Shown here piece by piece: positions 1-6,816 of a stretch of DNA of 7,662 bases. Below the pieces are notes generated by a model. It worked only from the letters and a program-made list of their open reading frames with translations. It made no database searches and was not told the DNA's origin. The DNA is taken from NCBI GenBank assembly GCA_022798155.1, contig JAAWLY010000103.1:1-7662 (forward strand). Direction: 5' to 3'. This stretch comes from Lawsonibacter sp. Its GTDB lineage: Bacteria; Bacillota; Clostridia; Oscillospirales; Oscillospiraceae. How positions within the stretch are numbered: position 1 is the stretch's first letter; the number at the start of each line of letters is the position of its first letter. A program made the translations under genes and the position numbers.

Positions 1-6
1 AAACGG

Positions 7-81
7 TGGTGACCCGGACGGGACTCGAACCCGTGTTGCCGCCGTGAAAGGGCGGAGTCTTAACCGCTTGACCACCGGGCC
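7..81 (-). tRNA. tRNA-Glu (anticodon UUC)
   Basis: The minus strand folds into a full cloverleaf of 72 nt plus an encoded CCA (7-9). The 7-bp acceptor stem is GGCCCGG with CCGGGTC and includes one G-U pair. The D stem is GTC/GAC. The anticodon stem CCGCC/GGCGG closes the loop CTTTCAC, which places anticodon TTC (Glu, reading GAA and GAG). The T stem ACGGG/CCCGT closes TTCGAGT, and the discriminator base is A. It lies 38 nt downstream of the tRNA-Met gene on the same strand and probably shares its transcript. The left window edge comes 6 nt after its 3' end, so further tRNA genes may follow. Confidence 0.97.
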
Positions 82-92
82 GTTTTATATGG

Positions 93-112
93 AAACGGAG
101 GTTTGTCCGTTT
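93..112. other. Small hairpin in the spacer between the two tRNA genes
   Basis: AAACGGA (93-99) and TCCGTTT (106-112) form a 7-bp stem with a 6-nt loop. On the plus strand it runs into further T residues (113-115), so it looks like a weak terminator for transcripts entering from the left. On the minus strand it would be a spacer stem in the tRNA precursor, perhaps relevant to processing. The stem is short, and either reading is inference. Confidence 0.3.
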
Positions 113-119
113 TTTATAA

Positions 120-196
120 TGGTAGCGGCACCTGGATTTGAACCGGGGACACCACGGGTATGAACCGTGTGCTCTAGCCAACTGAGCTATGCCGCC
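120..196 (-). tRNA. tRNA-Met, elongator type (anticodon CAU)
   Basis: The minus strand gives a 74-nt cloverleaf plus encoded CCA (120-122). The acceptor stem is GGCGGCA/TGCCGCT, with a G1-U72 pair. The D stem is GCTC/GAGC. The anticodon stem CACGG/CCGTG closes the loop TTCATAC, so the anticodon is CAT. The three G-C pairs and the 1-72 mismatch of initiator tRNA are absent. The anticodon arm matches what I recall of the Bacillus elongator tRNA-Met rather than the lysidine tRNA-Ile, which usually has loop CTCATAA. One oddity is that the T stem CCCGG/CCAGG has a C-A mismatch at its middle pair (51-63). It is the first gene of the pair, directly downstream of the promoter at 227-255. Confidence 0.93.
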
Positions 197-226
197 GTGT
201 CGTGCCCCTCAAACAGGGCAAGGGTT

Positions 227-255
227 AGTATAGCGGATTTTCCGGCGCTTGTCAA
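227..255 (-). promoter_or_regulatory. Housekeeping sigma promoter of the tRNA-Met / tRNA-Glu unit
   Basis: On the minus strand a perfect -35 box TTGACA (255-250) is followed by a 17-nt spacer and the -10 box TATACT (232-227). Transcription should start near 220, about 24 nt upstream of tRNA-Met. This near-consensus SigA-type promoter suits highly expressed stable RNA. Confidence 0.9.
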
Positions 256-286
256 CAGTTTTTTTGAAAAATTTTCTTTTTCTTTT

Positions 287-314
287 CCCCTCCGGGTTTC
301 TTAACCCGGAGGGG
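287..314. promoter_or_regulatory. Perfect 12-bp hairpin covering the transposase ribosome binding site
   Basis: CCCCTCCGGGTT (287-298) pairs perfectly with AACCCGGAGGGG (303-314) around the loop TCTT. Flanking T and A residues (284-286 with 315-317) can extend it by three pairs. Neither strand has a run of T directly after the stem: the minus strand continues AAAAGAAAAAG and the plus strand AAACCTT. It is therefore not a typical intrinsic terminator. The plus-strand 3' arm contains GGAGGGG, 7 nt before the ATG at 322, so the fold would hide that ribosome site. It is also the only strong hairpin downstream of purL and might slow or end that transcript. Confidence 0.6.
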
Positions 315-321
315 AAACCTT

Positions 322-543
322 ATGTCTGAAAGTTTGGTGTATTACATACTATATCCTGGTAAAGAGAGTACGCGTCTGGGTCTGAAACGCTTTTTATCAA
401 TGATAGGGAAAGAGGGCAGCAGAATATCAGAGCAGGCATTCAGTAAGGCACGCAACCACTTCAGCCACTGGCCGTTTGAAAAAATGGTACGAGAAACAAC
501 GCGGGAAGAATATCGCGGCGATGATGTCAGGAGCCTTCGATAG
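322..543 (+). pseudogene. N-terminal remnant of an IS4-like transposase
   Basis: The reading frame encodes 73 residues and starts with a well-placed ribosome site (GGAGGGG, 308-314). Residues 1-66 resemble, from memory, the N-terminus of IS4-family DDE transposases in clostridia: a stretch reading FLSMIGKEGSR followed by AFSKARNHF and a basic segment ending EEYRG. Full-length members have several hundred residues, with the DDE catalytic core downstream. Here the frame stops at 541 (TAG) and no core follows in any frame, so the gene cannot make an active enzyme. The last 7 residues probably come from unrelated sequence beyond the break, near 525. The opposite insertion-sequence end was not found. 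It lies on the plus strand between two minus-strand units. The assignment rests on remembered resemblance, not a search. Confidence 0.7.
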
Positions 544-607
544 TAGTAGAAATACAAGGAAAATGACACCAGTCCGCTGATGGCGATAGCAAGCACCAGG
601 TTGCGGG
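544..607. other. Short unassigned segment between the transposase remnant and purL
   Basis: This stretch joins the broken transposase to the purL stop codon. On the minus strand one frame right after purL reads as a hydrophobic run (LVLAIAISGLVSFSL then YYYRR), like a single membrane span, but it has no ribosome site and runs on antisense through the transposase remnant. No terminator hairpin for purL was seen here. It may be debris left by insertion and deletion. Confidence 0.35.
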
Positions 608-3600
608 TTATTTGAAGTACTCTGCCCCGCTCTCAAACAGGGGCTGGTGCTTCGCGCCGGGGATGTTCACCGCCACATAGGGCCCGCGGCGCTCCAGGTG
701 GCCCATTTTGCCGAAGACCCGACCGTCAGGGGAGAAAATGCCCTCAATGGCCTCCATAGAGCCGTTGGGGTTGGCCAGGATGTCCATAGTGGGCCGGCCC
801 TCCAGGTCCACGTACTGGGTGGCTACCTGCCCCCGGCCAATGAGGTCGGCGATGACGCTGTGGGGGGCGACAAAGCGGCCCTCGCCGTGGGAGATGGGAA
901 TAGTGTACTCCTCACCTACCTGGCACTTGAGCATCCAGGGAGACTGGACCGAGGCCACCCGGGTGGTGACATACCGGCTCTGATGGCGTCCGATCTGGTT
1001 GTAGGTGAGGGTGGGGCAGCGCTCGTCAACGGGGCGGATCTCGCCGAAGGGGAGCAGACCCAGCTTCACCAGGGCCTGGAAGCCGTTGCAGATGCCCAGC
1101 ATCAGGCCGTCCCGGTGGTGGAGCAGGTCCATGATGGCGTCGCTGAGGGCGGGGTTGCGGAGGAAGGAGCAGATAAACTTGGCGGAACCCTCCGGCTCGT
1201 CGCCGCCGGAGAAGCCGCCGGGGAGGACCACCATCTGAGCGGAGCGGATGGCCTGTTCCAGCGCTTGGGCGGACTGGGCCAGGAAGCCGGTGGTCAGGTT
1301 GCGCACCACCACGATCTCCGGGTCGATGCCCGCCCGGATGCAGGCCTTGGCGGTGTCGTACTCGCAGTTGGTGCCGGGGAAGGCGGGAATCACCGCCTTG
1401 GGGTGGGCCACCTTGTGCTTGCAGACCGCCGGGGAGCGCTTGTCCCAGGAGATGGGCTCAAAGCTCTCAGCGCTGCCCGCCTTGGTGGGGTAGACCTCCT
1501 CCAGCACGCCCTCGTTGAGGGCAAGCAGCTCGTCGATAGGGGCGGAGTCGTGTACGATGTTGATAACGGGATCAGCGGTGGTCGTTCCGATTTGGACGGC
1601 CCGGGGGCTCTCCGGGACCGCTTCGGTAAGCTCTGCCACAATCGCGCCGGGGTTGGGCAGGTCCCAGGCCAGCTCTTCCTCGCCGGCTGTAAAGCCGATC
1701 CGGCTGCCAAAGGACATCTTCATCACCGCTTCAGCCTCGCCGTTTTCCGCCGCCCAGGCGGCTCTCACTTTGCCTGCCTGGCACAGGGCATGGAATTCCT
1801 CCCAGGCGGCTTTCTGTCCCTCCGCTGTGGCATCGCCAAGGAAGAGATACACCGGGTGTCCCGCCTCTTTGAACTCAGGAGTGATGATCTCCCCGGCCTT
1901 AATGGGGGCGATGGCAAAGGAAATGAGGGTGGGGGGGACATCCTTATCCAGGAAGGAGCCGGACATGGAGTCCTTGCCGCCGATGGCGGCGGCGCCGTAG
2001 TTCAGCTGAGCGTCCAGCGCGCCCAGAAGGGCGGCGGCAGGCTTCCCCCAGCGGAGGGGCTCGTCCCGGAGTTTCTCGAAGAATTCCTGGAGGGTGAGGT
2101 ATACCTTCTTATAGTCCGCGCCAGAGGCCACCAGCTTGGCGATGGAGTTGGTAACAGCCTGATAGGCCCCCACATAGGGGTCCACAGACAGGGCTTCCGG
2201 GTCACAGCCCCAGGCCATGACGCTGGCCTGATCGGTCTCCTGCCCTGGCAGGACAGGCAGCAGGGCCGCCATGGCCTGGGCGGGGGTGGACTGATATTTG
2301 CCTCCGAAAGGCATCAGAACAGAACCGGCCCCGATGGAACCGTCGAACCGCTCGGTCAGCCCCCGACGGGAGGCACATTTGAGACTGGAGGCCATCTCCC
2401 GCAGGGTTTTGAACGGCTCCTGCCCAAAGGCGGAGCGGTCCTTTTTGTCTACGGACACCGCTGCATGCTTCACCGCGCCGTTGGTGTTCAAAAATTCACG
2501 GCTCAGGTCAGCGATCTTCTGGCCCTTCCAGCGCATCACCATCCGGGGGGACTCGGTGACCACAGCCACCCGGTAGGCCTCCAGGTTTTCCTTTTCGGCG
2601 GCGGCAATGAACCGGGCCTCGTCCTCGGCGGCAACCACCACCGCCATACGCTCCTGGCTCTCAGAGATGGCCAGCTCGGTGCCGTCCAGTCCGTCGTACT
2701 TCTTACGCACCGCGTCCAGGTCGATTTCCAGCCCGTCGGCCAGCTCGCCAATGGCGACAGACACGCCGCCCGCGCCAAAATCGTTGCACCGTTTAATCAG
2801 CCGGGTGACCTCCCCGTCCCGGAACAGGCGCTGAATTTTCCGCTCCTCGGGGGCGTTGCCCTTTTGGACCTCGGAGGCCATAGTGGTCAGCGACTTCTTA
2901 TTGTGGCTCTTGGAGGAGCCTGTCGCCCCGCCGATGCCGTCCCGTCCGGTGCGTCCGCCCAGCAGGATGACCACATCCCCGGGGGCGGGCCGCTCCCGGC
3001 GCACATTTTCCGCCGGGGCCGCGCCCACCACCGCGCCGCACTCCAGCCGCTTGGCGATGTAACCCTCGTGATACACCTCGGCCACGTGGCCAGTGGCCAG
3101 GCCGATCTGGTTGCCGTAGGAGGAATACCCCGCCGCCGCCGTCTGGCACAGTTTTCTCTGGGGCAGCTTGCCCTCCAGAGTCTGCTCAAAGGGGACCCGG
3201 GGGTCCCCCGCGCCGGTGAAGCGCATGGCCTGGTGGACATACACCCGGCCGGACAGAGGGTCACGGATGCAGCCGCCGATGCAGGTGGCCGCGCCGCCGA
3301 AGGGCTCGATCTCGGTGGGGTGGTTGTGGGTCTCGTTTTTGAACATAAGCAGCCAGTCCTGCTCCTGGCCGTCCACCTGGGCGGGGACGTGGATGGAGCA
3401 GGCGTTGATCTCCTCGCTCTCGTCCAGCTCGGGGAGCAGTCCCCGCTTTTTCAGCACCTTGGCGCCGATGGTAGCGATGTCCATCAAGGTCTGAGGCCGC
3501 TGGGCGGCCTTTTCCTCGCCGTAGACCTCAATTCGGGCGGCTAAGTACCGCTCGTAAGCCTCTTTCACAGCGGGGTCGTCAATCTGAATCTCGTCCAGGT

Positions 3601-4303
3601 GGGTGGAGAAGGTGGTGTGGCGGCAGTGGTCGGACCAATAGGTGTCCACCAGCCGGACCTCGGTGATGGTGGGGTCCCGGTGTTCCTCGTCCCGGAAGTA
3701 GGCCTGGAGGAAACGCAAGTCATCGATGTCCATAGCCAGACCCAGCTTGTCCAGCAGGTCGGACAGGGCCGCCTCGTCCATAGCGGTGAAACCCTCCACC
3801 GTGTCCACATGGTCGGGGATGGCGTGTTCCCGGACCAGGGTGTCCGGCTTGTCCATGGAGGCCTCCCGGCTCTCCACCGGGTTGATGAGGAAGCCCTTGA
3901 TCTTGTCCAGGTCGGCCTGGGAGAGGGTGCCCTCCAGGAAATAGACCTTGGCGTAGGCGATCAGGGGGCGGTCCACCCCGGCCATGAGCTGGATACACTG
4001 GGCGGCGGAGTCGGCCCGCTGGTCAAACTGTCCCGGCAGGGCCTCCACGGCGAAGCAGGCCCCCGCGATGCGGGGCATGGTGAAGTCCTCGTCATAGACC
4101 ACATCCACCTGGGGCTCAGAGAAGACAATGTCCTTAGCCTGCTCGTAGACCTCGCGGTCGATCTGGTCGGCGTCATACCGGTTCAGGATGGTCACAGACT
4201 GAAGGGCACCGATCCCCAGCTGCTCCCGCAGCTGCCGGCACAAGCCCTGGGCCTCCACGTCGAAGCCCTCTTTTTTCTTGGAATAACAGCGGTAAACACT
4301 CAT
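608..4303 (-). CDS. purL: Phosphoribosylformylglycinamidine synthase, single-chain (PurL with PurQ domain)
   Basis: This 1231-residue cytoplasmic enzyme converts FGAR, glutamine and ATP to FGAM, the fourth step of de novo purine synthesis. An N-terminal PurS-like part (about 1-150) and a linker lead into the synthase halves. Visible motifs are SDHCRHTTF near 225-232, KNETHNHPTEIEPFGG near 322-337, DFGAGGVS at 508-515 and GGKDSMSG near 775-782. A class I glutaminase domain occupies about 972-1231: PAFPGTNCEYD, LPGGFSGGDEPEGS, the nucleophile Cys1072 in GICNGFQ, and the His1202/Glu1204 pair in GHLER complete the triad. The length and style match the clostridial single-chain family (TIGR01857 type) rather than the split PurS/PurQ/PurL of Bacillus. 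The start at 4303 is preferred because GGAGG lies 9 nt upstream. An in-frame ATG at 4339 would overlap the preceding gene and lacks such a site. The stop of the upstream lipoprotein gene is 20 nt away, so co-transcription is likely. Confidence 0.97.
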   Translation of the reverse strand: MSVYRCYSKKKEGFDVEAQGLCRQLREQLGIGALQSVTILNRYDADQIDREVYEQAKDIVFSEPQVDVVYDEDFTMPRIAGACFAVEALPGQFDQRADSAAQCIQLMAGVDRPLIAYAKVYFLEGTLSQADLDKIKGFLINPVESREASMDKPDTLVREHAIPDHVDTVEGFTAMDEAALSDLLDKLGLAMDIDDLRFLQAYFRDEEHRDPTITEVRLVDTYWSDHCRHTTFSTHLDEIQIDDPAVKEAYERYLAARIEVYGEEKAAQRPQTLMDIATIGAKVLKKRGLLPELDESEEINACSIHVPAQVDGQEQDWLLMFKNETHNHPTEIEPFGGAATCIGGCIRDPLSGRVYVHQAMRFTGAGDPRVPFEQTLEGKLPQRKLCQTAAAGYSSYGNQIGLATGHVAEVYHEGYIAKRLECGAVVGAAPAENVRRERPAPGDVVILLGGRTGRDGIGGATGSSKSHNKKSLTTMASEVQKGNAPEERKIQRLFRDGEVTRLIKRCNDFGAGGVSVAIGELADGLEIDLDAVRKKYDGLDGTELAISESQERMAVVVAAEDEARFIAAAEKENLEAYRVAVVTESPRMVMRWKGQKIADLSREFLNTNGAVKHAAVSVDKKDRSAFGQEPFKTLREMASSLKCASRRGLTERFDGSIGAGSVLMPFGGKYQSTPAQAMAALLPVLPGQETDQASVMAWGCDPEALSVDPYVGAYQAVTNSIAKLVASGADYKKVYLTLQEFFEKLRDEPLRWGKPAAALLGALDAQLNYGAAAIGGKDSMSGSFLDKDVPPTLISFAIAPIKAGEIITPEFKEAGHPVYLFLGDATAEGQKAAWEEFHALCQAGKVRAAWAAENGEAEAVMKMSFGSRIGFTAGEEELAWDLPNPGAIVAELTEAVPESPRAVQIGTTTADPVINIVHDSAPIDELLALNEGVLEEVYPTKAGSAESFEPISWDKRSPAVCKHKVAHPKAVIPAFPGTNCEYDTAKACIRAGIDPEIVVVRNLTTGFLAQSAQALEQAIRSAQMVVLPGGFSGGDEPEGSAKFICSFLRNPALSDAIMDLLHHRDGLMLGICNGFQALVKLGLLPFGEIRPVDERCPTLTYNQIGRHQSRYVTTRVASVQSPWMLKCQVGEEYTIPISHGEGRFVAPHSVIADLIGRGQVATQYVDLEGRPTMDILANPNGSMEAIEGIFSPDGRVFGKMGHLERRGPYVAVNIPGAKHQPLFESGAEYFK

Positions 4304-4312
4304 GGTCGCTTT

Positions 4313-4317
4313 CCTCC
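4313..4317 (-). promoter_or_regulatory. purL ribosome binding site, decides the start
   Basis: GGAGG on the minus strand lies 9 nt before the ATG at 4303. It sits in the 20-nt gap after the upstream stop codon (4324-4326) and argues against the longer in-frame start at 4339. Confidence 0.85.
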
Positions 4318-4323
4318 ATTTTT

Positions 4324-5844
4324 CTATTTGATACTCCAATTCTCCATCTGATAAAAAACGTTACTGCGCACTGGGGACAATCCCGACAGCCGGCCCCACT
4401 GGGTGAGGACAGAGCCGTTTTTAAAGGCGATAGGGACGATGGGGGCCTGTTCGTCCAGCAGGGCAAAGAGGGCCCGAGCGGCGGCGGCCTTGTCCTCCTG
4501 AGCAGCGGCGTGCATGGCCCAGAGCAGCCCGTCGGCGGTCTCTGCCCACCAGCGGCCGTAGTTGAGGGCCCCGGTGGAGCCCAGCAGGGGGGCTAGATCG
4601 AAGTCTGCGGTAAGCACCGTCTCGCCCAGGTACAGGTCAAATTCCCCGACGGCCAGGGCGGCGGTGTAGTCCTCAAAGGGGAGCTGCCGCAGATCTACCA
4701 AAAATCCCGCCGCCTCCAGCTGATAGGCGATAAGCCGGGCAGCGGAGGCCTTGGCCGTATTCTCGCTGTTCACCAAAAACACCAGCTGGCTGTTCTCCAA
4801 CCGCAGCTCTTCCATCTGCCGGGCCAGGGCTTCCGGGTTGTAGGTCAGGGGCGCCTCCCCCGGCTGATACAGCCCACCGGACGGGTGGACGGGAAGGAGG
4901 GTAGAGATGGCGTGGTTGGCGTAAACAGAGGAGGCGATCGCCTCCCGGTCCACCGCCAGCCCGGCCGCCCGGCGGGCGTCGGCGGCGCGGAAGACCCCCG
5001 TCTGGGTGTTAAAGCCCAGGTAGAGGAAATCGGTGGTGGCGTAGTCCCAAGTCTGGTAGTTGCCTCCATAGCCCATGGCGTTGGTGGCCATCAGGTCCAC
5101 ATCCACCAGGGAGACCTCCCCGGTGTCGAAGGCGTAGATCAGATCGTCGCTTTTATACACGGCGTGGAGGGGGATGGACTGGACAGGCAGCTCTCTGCTG
5201 CCGCTCTGCCACCAGCCATCCCGGGCGGTGAGAGACGCCTCCTCTCCCGCTCCGAACAGCACATAGGGGCCGGTGCCCAGAGGGCGCTCCCCATCGCCCA
5301 GGGCAATGGGGATGTCCAGCAGCAGGGGCAGCGAGCCGTTGGGCCGCAGGAGGGTGAGCGTTACCTGATTGGGGGCCTCTTCAGAGGAGACAGCGGCGGT
5401 TACGCCGGCCAGCCGCTCCTGATACCGCCCCTGGGGGGAGCGGGCCAAATTCAGGGCGTCGGCCACCGTCTGGCCTGTGAGGGGGGTCCCGTCAGAGAAA
5501 GTGATGCCGGGGCGCAGGGTAAAGGTCCATGACAGCTTGTCCTCGCTGACGGCATAGCTCTGGCACAGCACTGACGTGGCCTGGAAGGAGGCGTCCACCG
5601 CGAAGAGACCTTCATACAGCAGGGGGGCCAGGGTGAGGTTGGCCCGGCTGCCGGCCAAGGCGGGGTGGAGGCTGAACTCCGGGTAGAAGGCCAGGGTAAA
5701 GGGGACGGTCTCCGGGAGCTGGACCTCAGTCTGGCTGGCGTCTGCGGAGGAGGCGCCGGAGCTGTCGGGGACGGTCTCCACTGCGCAGGCGGTTAGGGTG
5801 AGGAGCAGGGCGAGGAAAAGTGTGCTTAAACGGTATCGTTTCAT
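4324..5844 (-). CDS. ABC transporter substrate-binding lipoprotein, family 5 (peptide/nickel type)
   Basis: This 506-residue protein should be exported and lipid-anchored on the outer face of the membrane, where it would deliver a ligand to an ABC importer. Residues 1-20 form a lipoprotein signal: MKRYR, a hydrophobic core, then lipobox LTAC with the anchored cysteine at 20. A Ser/Ala/acidic linker follows to about 45. The mature part has family 5 (DppA/OppA/NikA) hallmarks: LLYEGLFAVD, then LSWTFTLRPGITFSDGTPLTG around 100-120, and LGTGPYVL near 190. The start at 5844 has AAGGA 6 nt upstream; the in-frame ATG at 5865 has no ribosome site and would put charged residues before the signal. No permease or ATPase gene lies in the window, so it is an orphan binding protein here. 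It sits 58 nt after pgeF and 20 nt before purL. The ligand is unknown; peptides, nickel or another small molecule are possible. Confidence 0.9.
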   Translation of the reverse strand: MKRYRLSTLFLALLLTLTACAVETVPDSSGASSADASQTEVQLPETVPFTLAFYPEFSLHPALAGSRANLTLAPLLYEGLFAVDASFQATSVLCQSYAVSEDKLSWTFTLRPGITFSDGTPLTGQTVADALNLARSPQGRYQERLAGVTAAVSSEEAPNQVTLTLLRPNGSLPLLLDIPIALGDGERPLGTGPYVLFGAGEEASLTARDGWWQSGSRELPVQSIPLHAVYKSDDLIYAFDTGEVSLVDVDLMATNAMGYGGNYQTWDYATTDFLYLGFNTQTGVFRAADARRAAGLAVDREAIASSVYANHAISTLLPVHPSGGLYQPGEAPLTYNPEALARQMEELRLENSQLVFLVNSENTAKASAARLIAYQLEAAGFLVDLRQLPFEDYTAALAVGEFDLYLGETVLTADFDLAPLLGSTGALNYGRWWAETADGLLWAMHAAAQEDKAAAARALFALLDEQAPIVPIAFKNGSVLTQWGRLSGLSPVRSNVFYQMENWSIK

Positions 5845-5850
5845 ATCAGT

Positions 5851-5855
5851 TCCTT
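5851..5855 (-). promoter_or_regulatory. Ribosome binding site of the lipoprotein gene, decides the start
   Basis: AAGGA on the minus strand lies 6 nt before the ATG at 5844. This supports the start that gives a clean lipoprotein signal rather than the ATG at 5865. Confidence 0.7.
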
Positions 5856-5902
5856 TGCAAAACATGATGTGGGACAGAGCTTGTGCCCTATGACACGGAA
5901 GG

Positions 5903-6715
5903 TCAAACCAGCTGAATCATCGCTGCCATGCTGCCCCTTTGGCTCCCCTGGACCCGGTGGGACCAGAAGGTGTTCAGGTCGCAGGCGGTGCAGGCGGTGC
6001 AAATTGCGATGTGGTCCCGCCGCAGCCCGGCCCGCTCCAGCAATCTGGCGTTGGCCTCCTTTAAGTCTACGGAAAATTTTCCTTCCTTTGACAGGGGACG
6101 GATAAAGGGCTCCGCGTCCGGACCCAGGCCGGAGCGCAGGCCGTCGGGGACATCAGCGTGGGTCTCAAAGCAGCAGGGGCCGATGCCCGGCCCGATGGCA
6201 GCCAGGATATTGCCCCCCTGGCAGCCGTAGTCCCGGACCATGGCCTCCACCGCCCGGGCGGCGATGCCGGCGGCAGTCCCCCGCCAACCGGCGTGGGAGG
6301 CGGCGATGCATCGCCGGACCGGGTCGTAGAGCAGGATTGGGATGCAGTCCCCGGAGAAAATGGTCAGGCACACGCCCGGCTGGTCGGTGACCAGGCCGTC
6401 GGCCTCATAGGTGCCGGAGGCCTCGGGGCGGTCCATCACATCCGCCCGGGTAACCGAACGAACCTGATTTCCGTGGACCTGATGGTTTTTTACCAGGGCG
6501 CTGGCGTCGGTCCCCACTGCGGCGCAGAACCGGGCGAAGTTCTCCCGGACGTTGGCCGGGTCGTCCCCCAGCTTGGCGCCCAGATTCAGGCTGTTCCAGG
6601 GGGCGGGGGATACGCCCCCCAGCCGGGTGGAAAAGCCGTGCCGCGCGCCGGCCCAGGCCGGGTCGGTACAGGCATAGAACTGCACGCGCTCGATCTCCCG
6701 CTTGACAATCTCCAT
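5903..6715 (-). CDS. pgeF: PgeF/YlmD family protein (laccase domain; purine nucleoside phosphorylase / peptidoglycan editing factor)
   Basis: This 270-residue cytoplasmic protein belongs to the DUF152 'multicopper polyphenol oxidase' family, which includes YfiH/PgeF, YlmD and mammalian LACC1/FAMIN. Family members have been shown to phosphorolyse purine nucleosides and deaminate adenosine; E. coli PgeF edits misincorporated residues in peptidoglycan precursors. Key motifs are present: HGFSTRLGGVS at 26-36, NHQVHG with His81, SGDCIPILLYD with Cys124, and SHAGWRGT with His141. These three residues form the usual metal site. IGPGIGPCCFE follows at 174-184, and the C-terminal part has the Cys-rich CTACTACDLNTFWSHR. 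The length is normal. AGGAGG at 6723-6728 lies 7 nt before the start. It is the first gene of the likely pgeF-lipoprotein-purL transcript, behind the promoter at 6788-6816 and a leader hairpin. Which activity dominates in this organism cannot be told from sequence. Confidence 0.95.
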   Translation of the reverse strand: MEIVKREIERVQFYACTDPAWAGARHGFSTRLGGVSPAPWNSLNLGAKLGDDPANVRENFARFCAAVGTDASALVKNHQVHGNQVRSVTRADVMDRPEASGTYEADGLVTDQPGVCLTIFSGDCIPILLYDPVRRCIAASHAGWRGTAAGIAARAVEAMVRDYGCQGGNILAAIGPGIGPCCFETHADVPDGLRSGLGPDAEPFIRPLSKEGKFSVDLKEANARLLERAGLRRDHIAICTACTACDLNTFWSHRVQGSQRGSMAAMIQLV

Positions 6716-6746
6716 GGCCGTTCCTCCTGTGCCGTAAGAATGAAAA

Positions 6747-6776
6747 GGTTTCCCACCCCGGCTGGGATGAGAAACC
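6747..6776 (-). terminator. Leader hairpin with short U run before pgeF (terminator or attenuator candidate)
   Basis: On the minus strand 13 pairs form between 6776-6764 and 6759-6747 around the loop AGCC, followed by TTTT (6746-6743). Two pairs are G-U in minus-strand RNA and would be A-C mismatches in plus-strand RNA, so the structure belongs to the minus strand. It lies between the predicted pgeF promoter and the gene, starting about 5 nt after the likely transcription start. It could end transcripts from the upstream small gene, attenuate pgeF, or protect the 5' end of the mRNA. The U run is short. Confidence 0.55.
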
Positions 6777-6787
6777 AGCTTTGTTCT

Positions 6788-6816
6788 ATTTTAGCCTAAA
6801 ATCTGTCAGATAGCAA
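6788..6816 (-). promoter_or_regulatory. Likely promoter of the pgeF-lipoprotein-purL unit
   Basis: On the minus strand TTGCTA (6816-6811; 4 of 6 consensus bases) and TAAAAT (6793-6788; 5 of 6) are spaced by 17 nt. Transcription would start near 6781, giving a leader of about 65 nt. No purine-riboswitch-like core was recognised in the leader. A PurR-type operator was not identified. Confidence 0.6.

Noticed and set aside
342..596. Minus-strand frame beginning with a hydrophobic stretch after purL
   Set aside because: It starts at GTG without a ribosome site and continues antisense through the transposase remnant. The hydrophobic start may be debris of another gene but cannot be supported as a gene.
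647..3544. A 965-codon open frame on the plus strand, antisense to purL
   Set aside because: It is fully antisense to a gene with clear catalytic motifs. Long stop-free antisense frames are usual in GC-rich genes. The product is a low-complexity Gly/Leu/Val/His-rich sequence with no recognisable motif.
4304..4339. Longer purL start at 4339
   Set aside because: It would overlap the end of the upstream gene and lacks a ribosome site, whereas the start at 4303 has GGAGG and fits the family N-terminus.
4885..5532. A 215-codon plus-strand frame antisense to the lipoprotein gene
   Set aside because: It shows the same Gly/Val-rich antisense composition, and the minus-strand frame has a lipoprotein signal and family 5 motifs.
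6158..6799. A 213-codon plus-strand frame antisense to pgeF
   Set aside because: It covers the pgeF coding region and the predicted promoter and has no domain signature, while the minus strand carries the full metal-site motifs.
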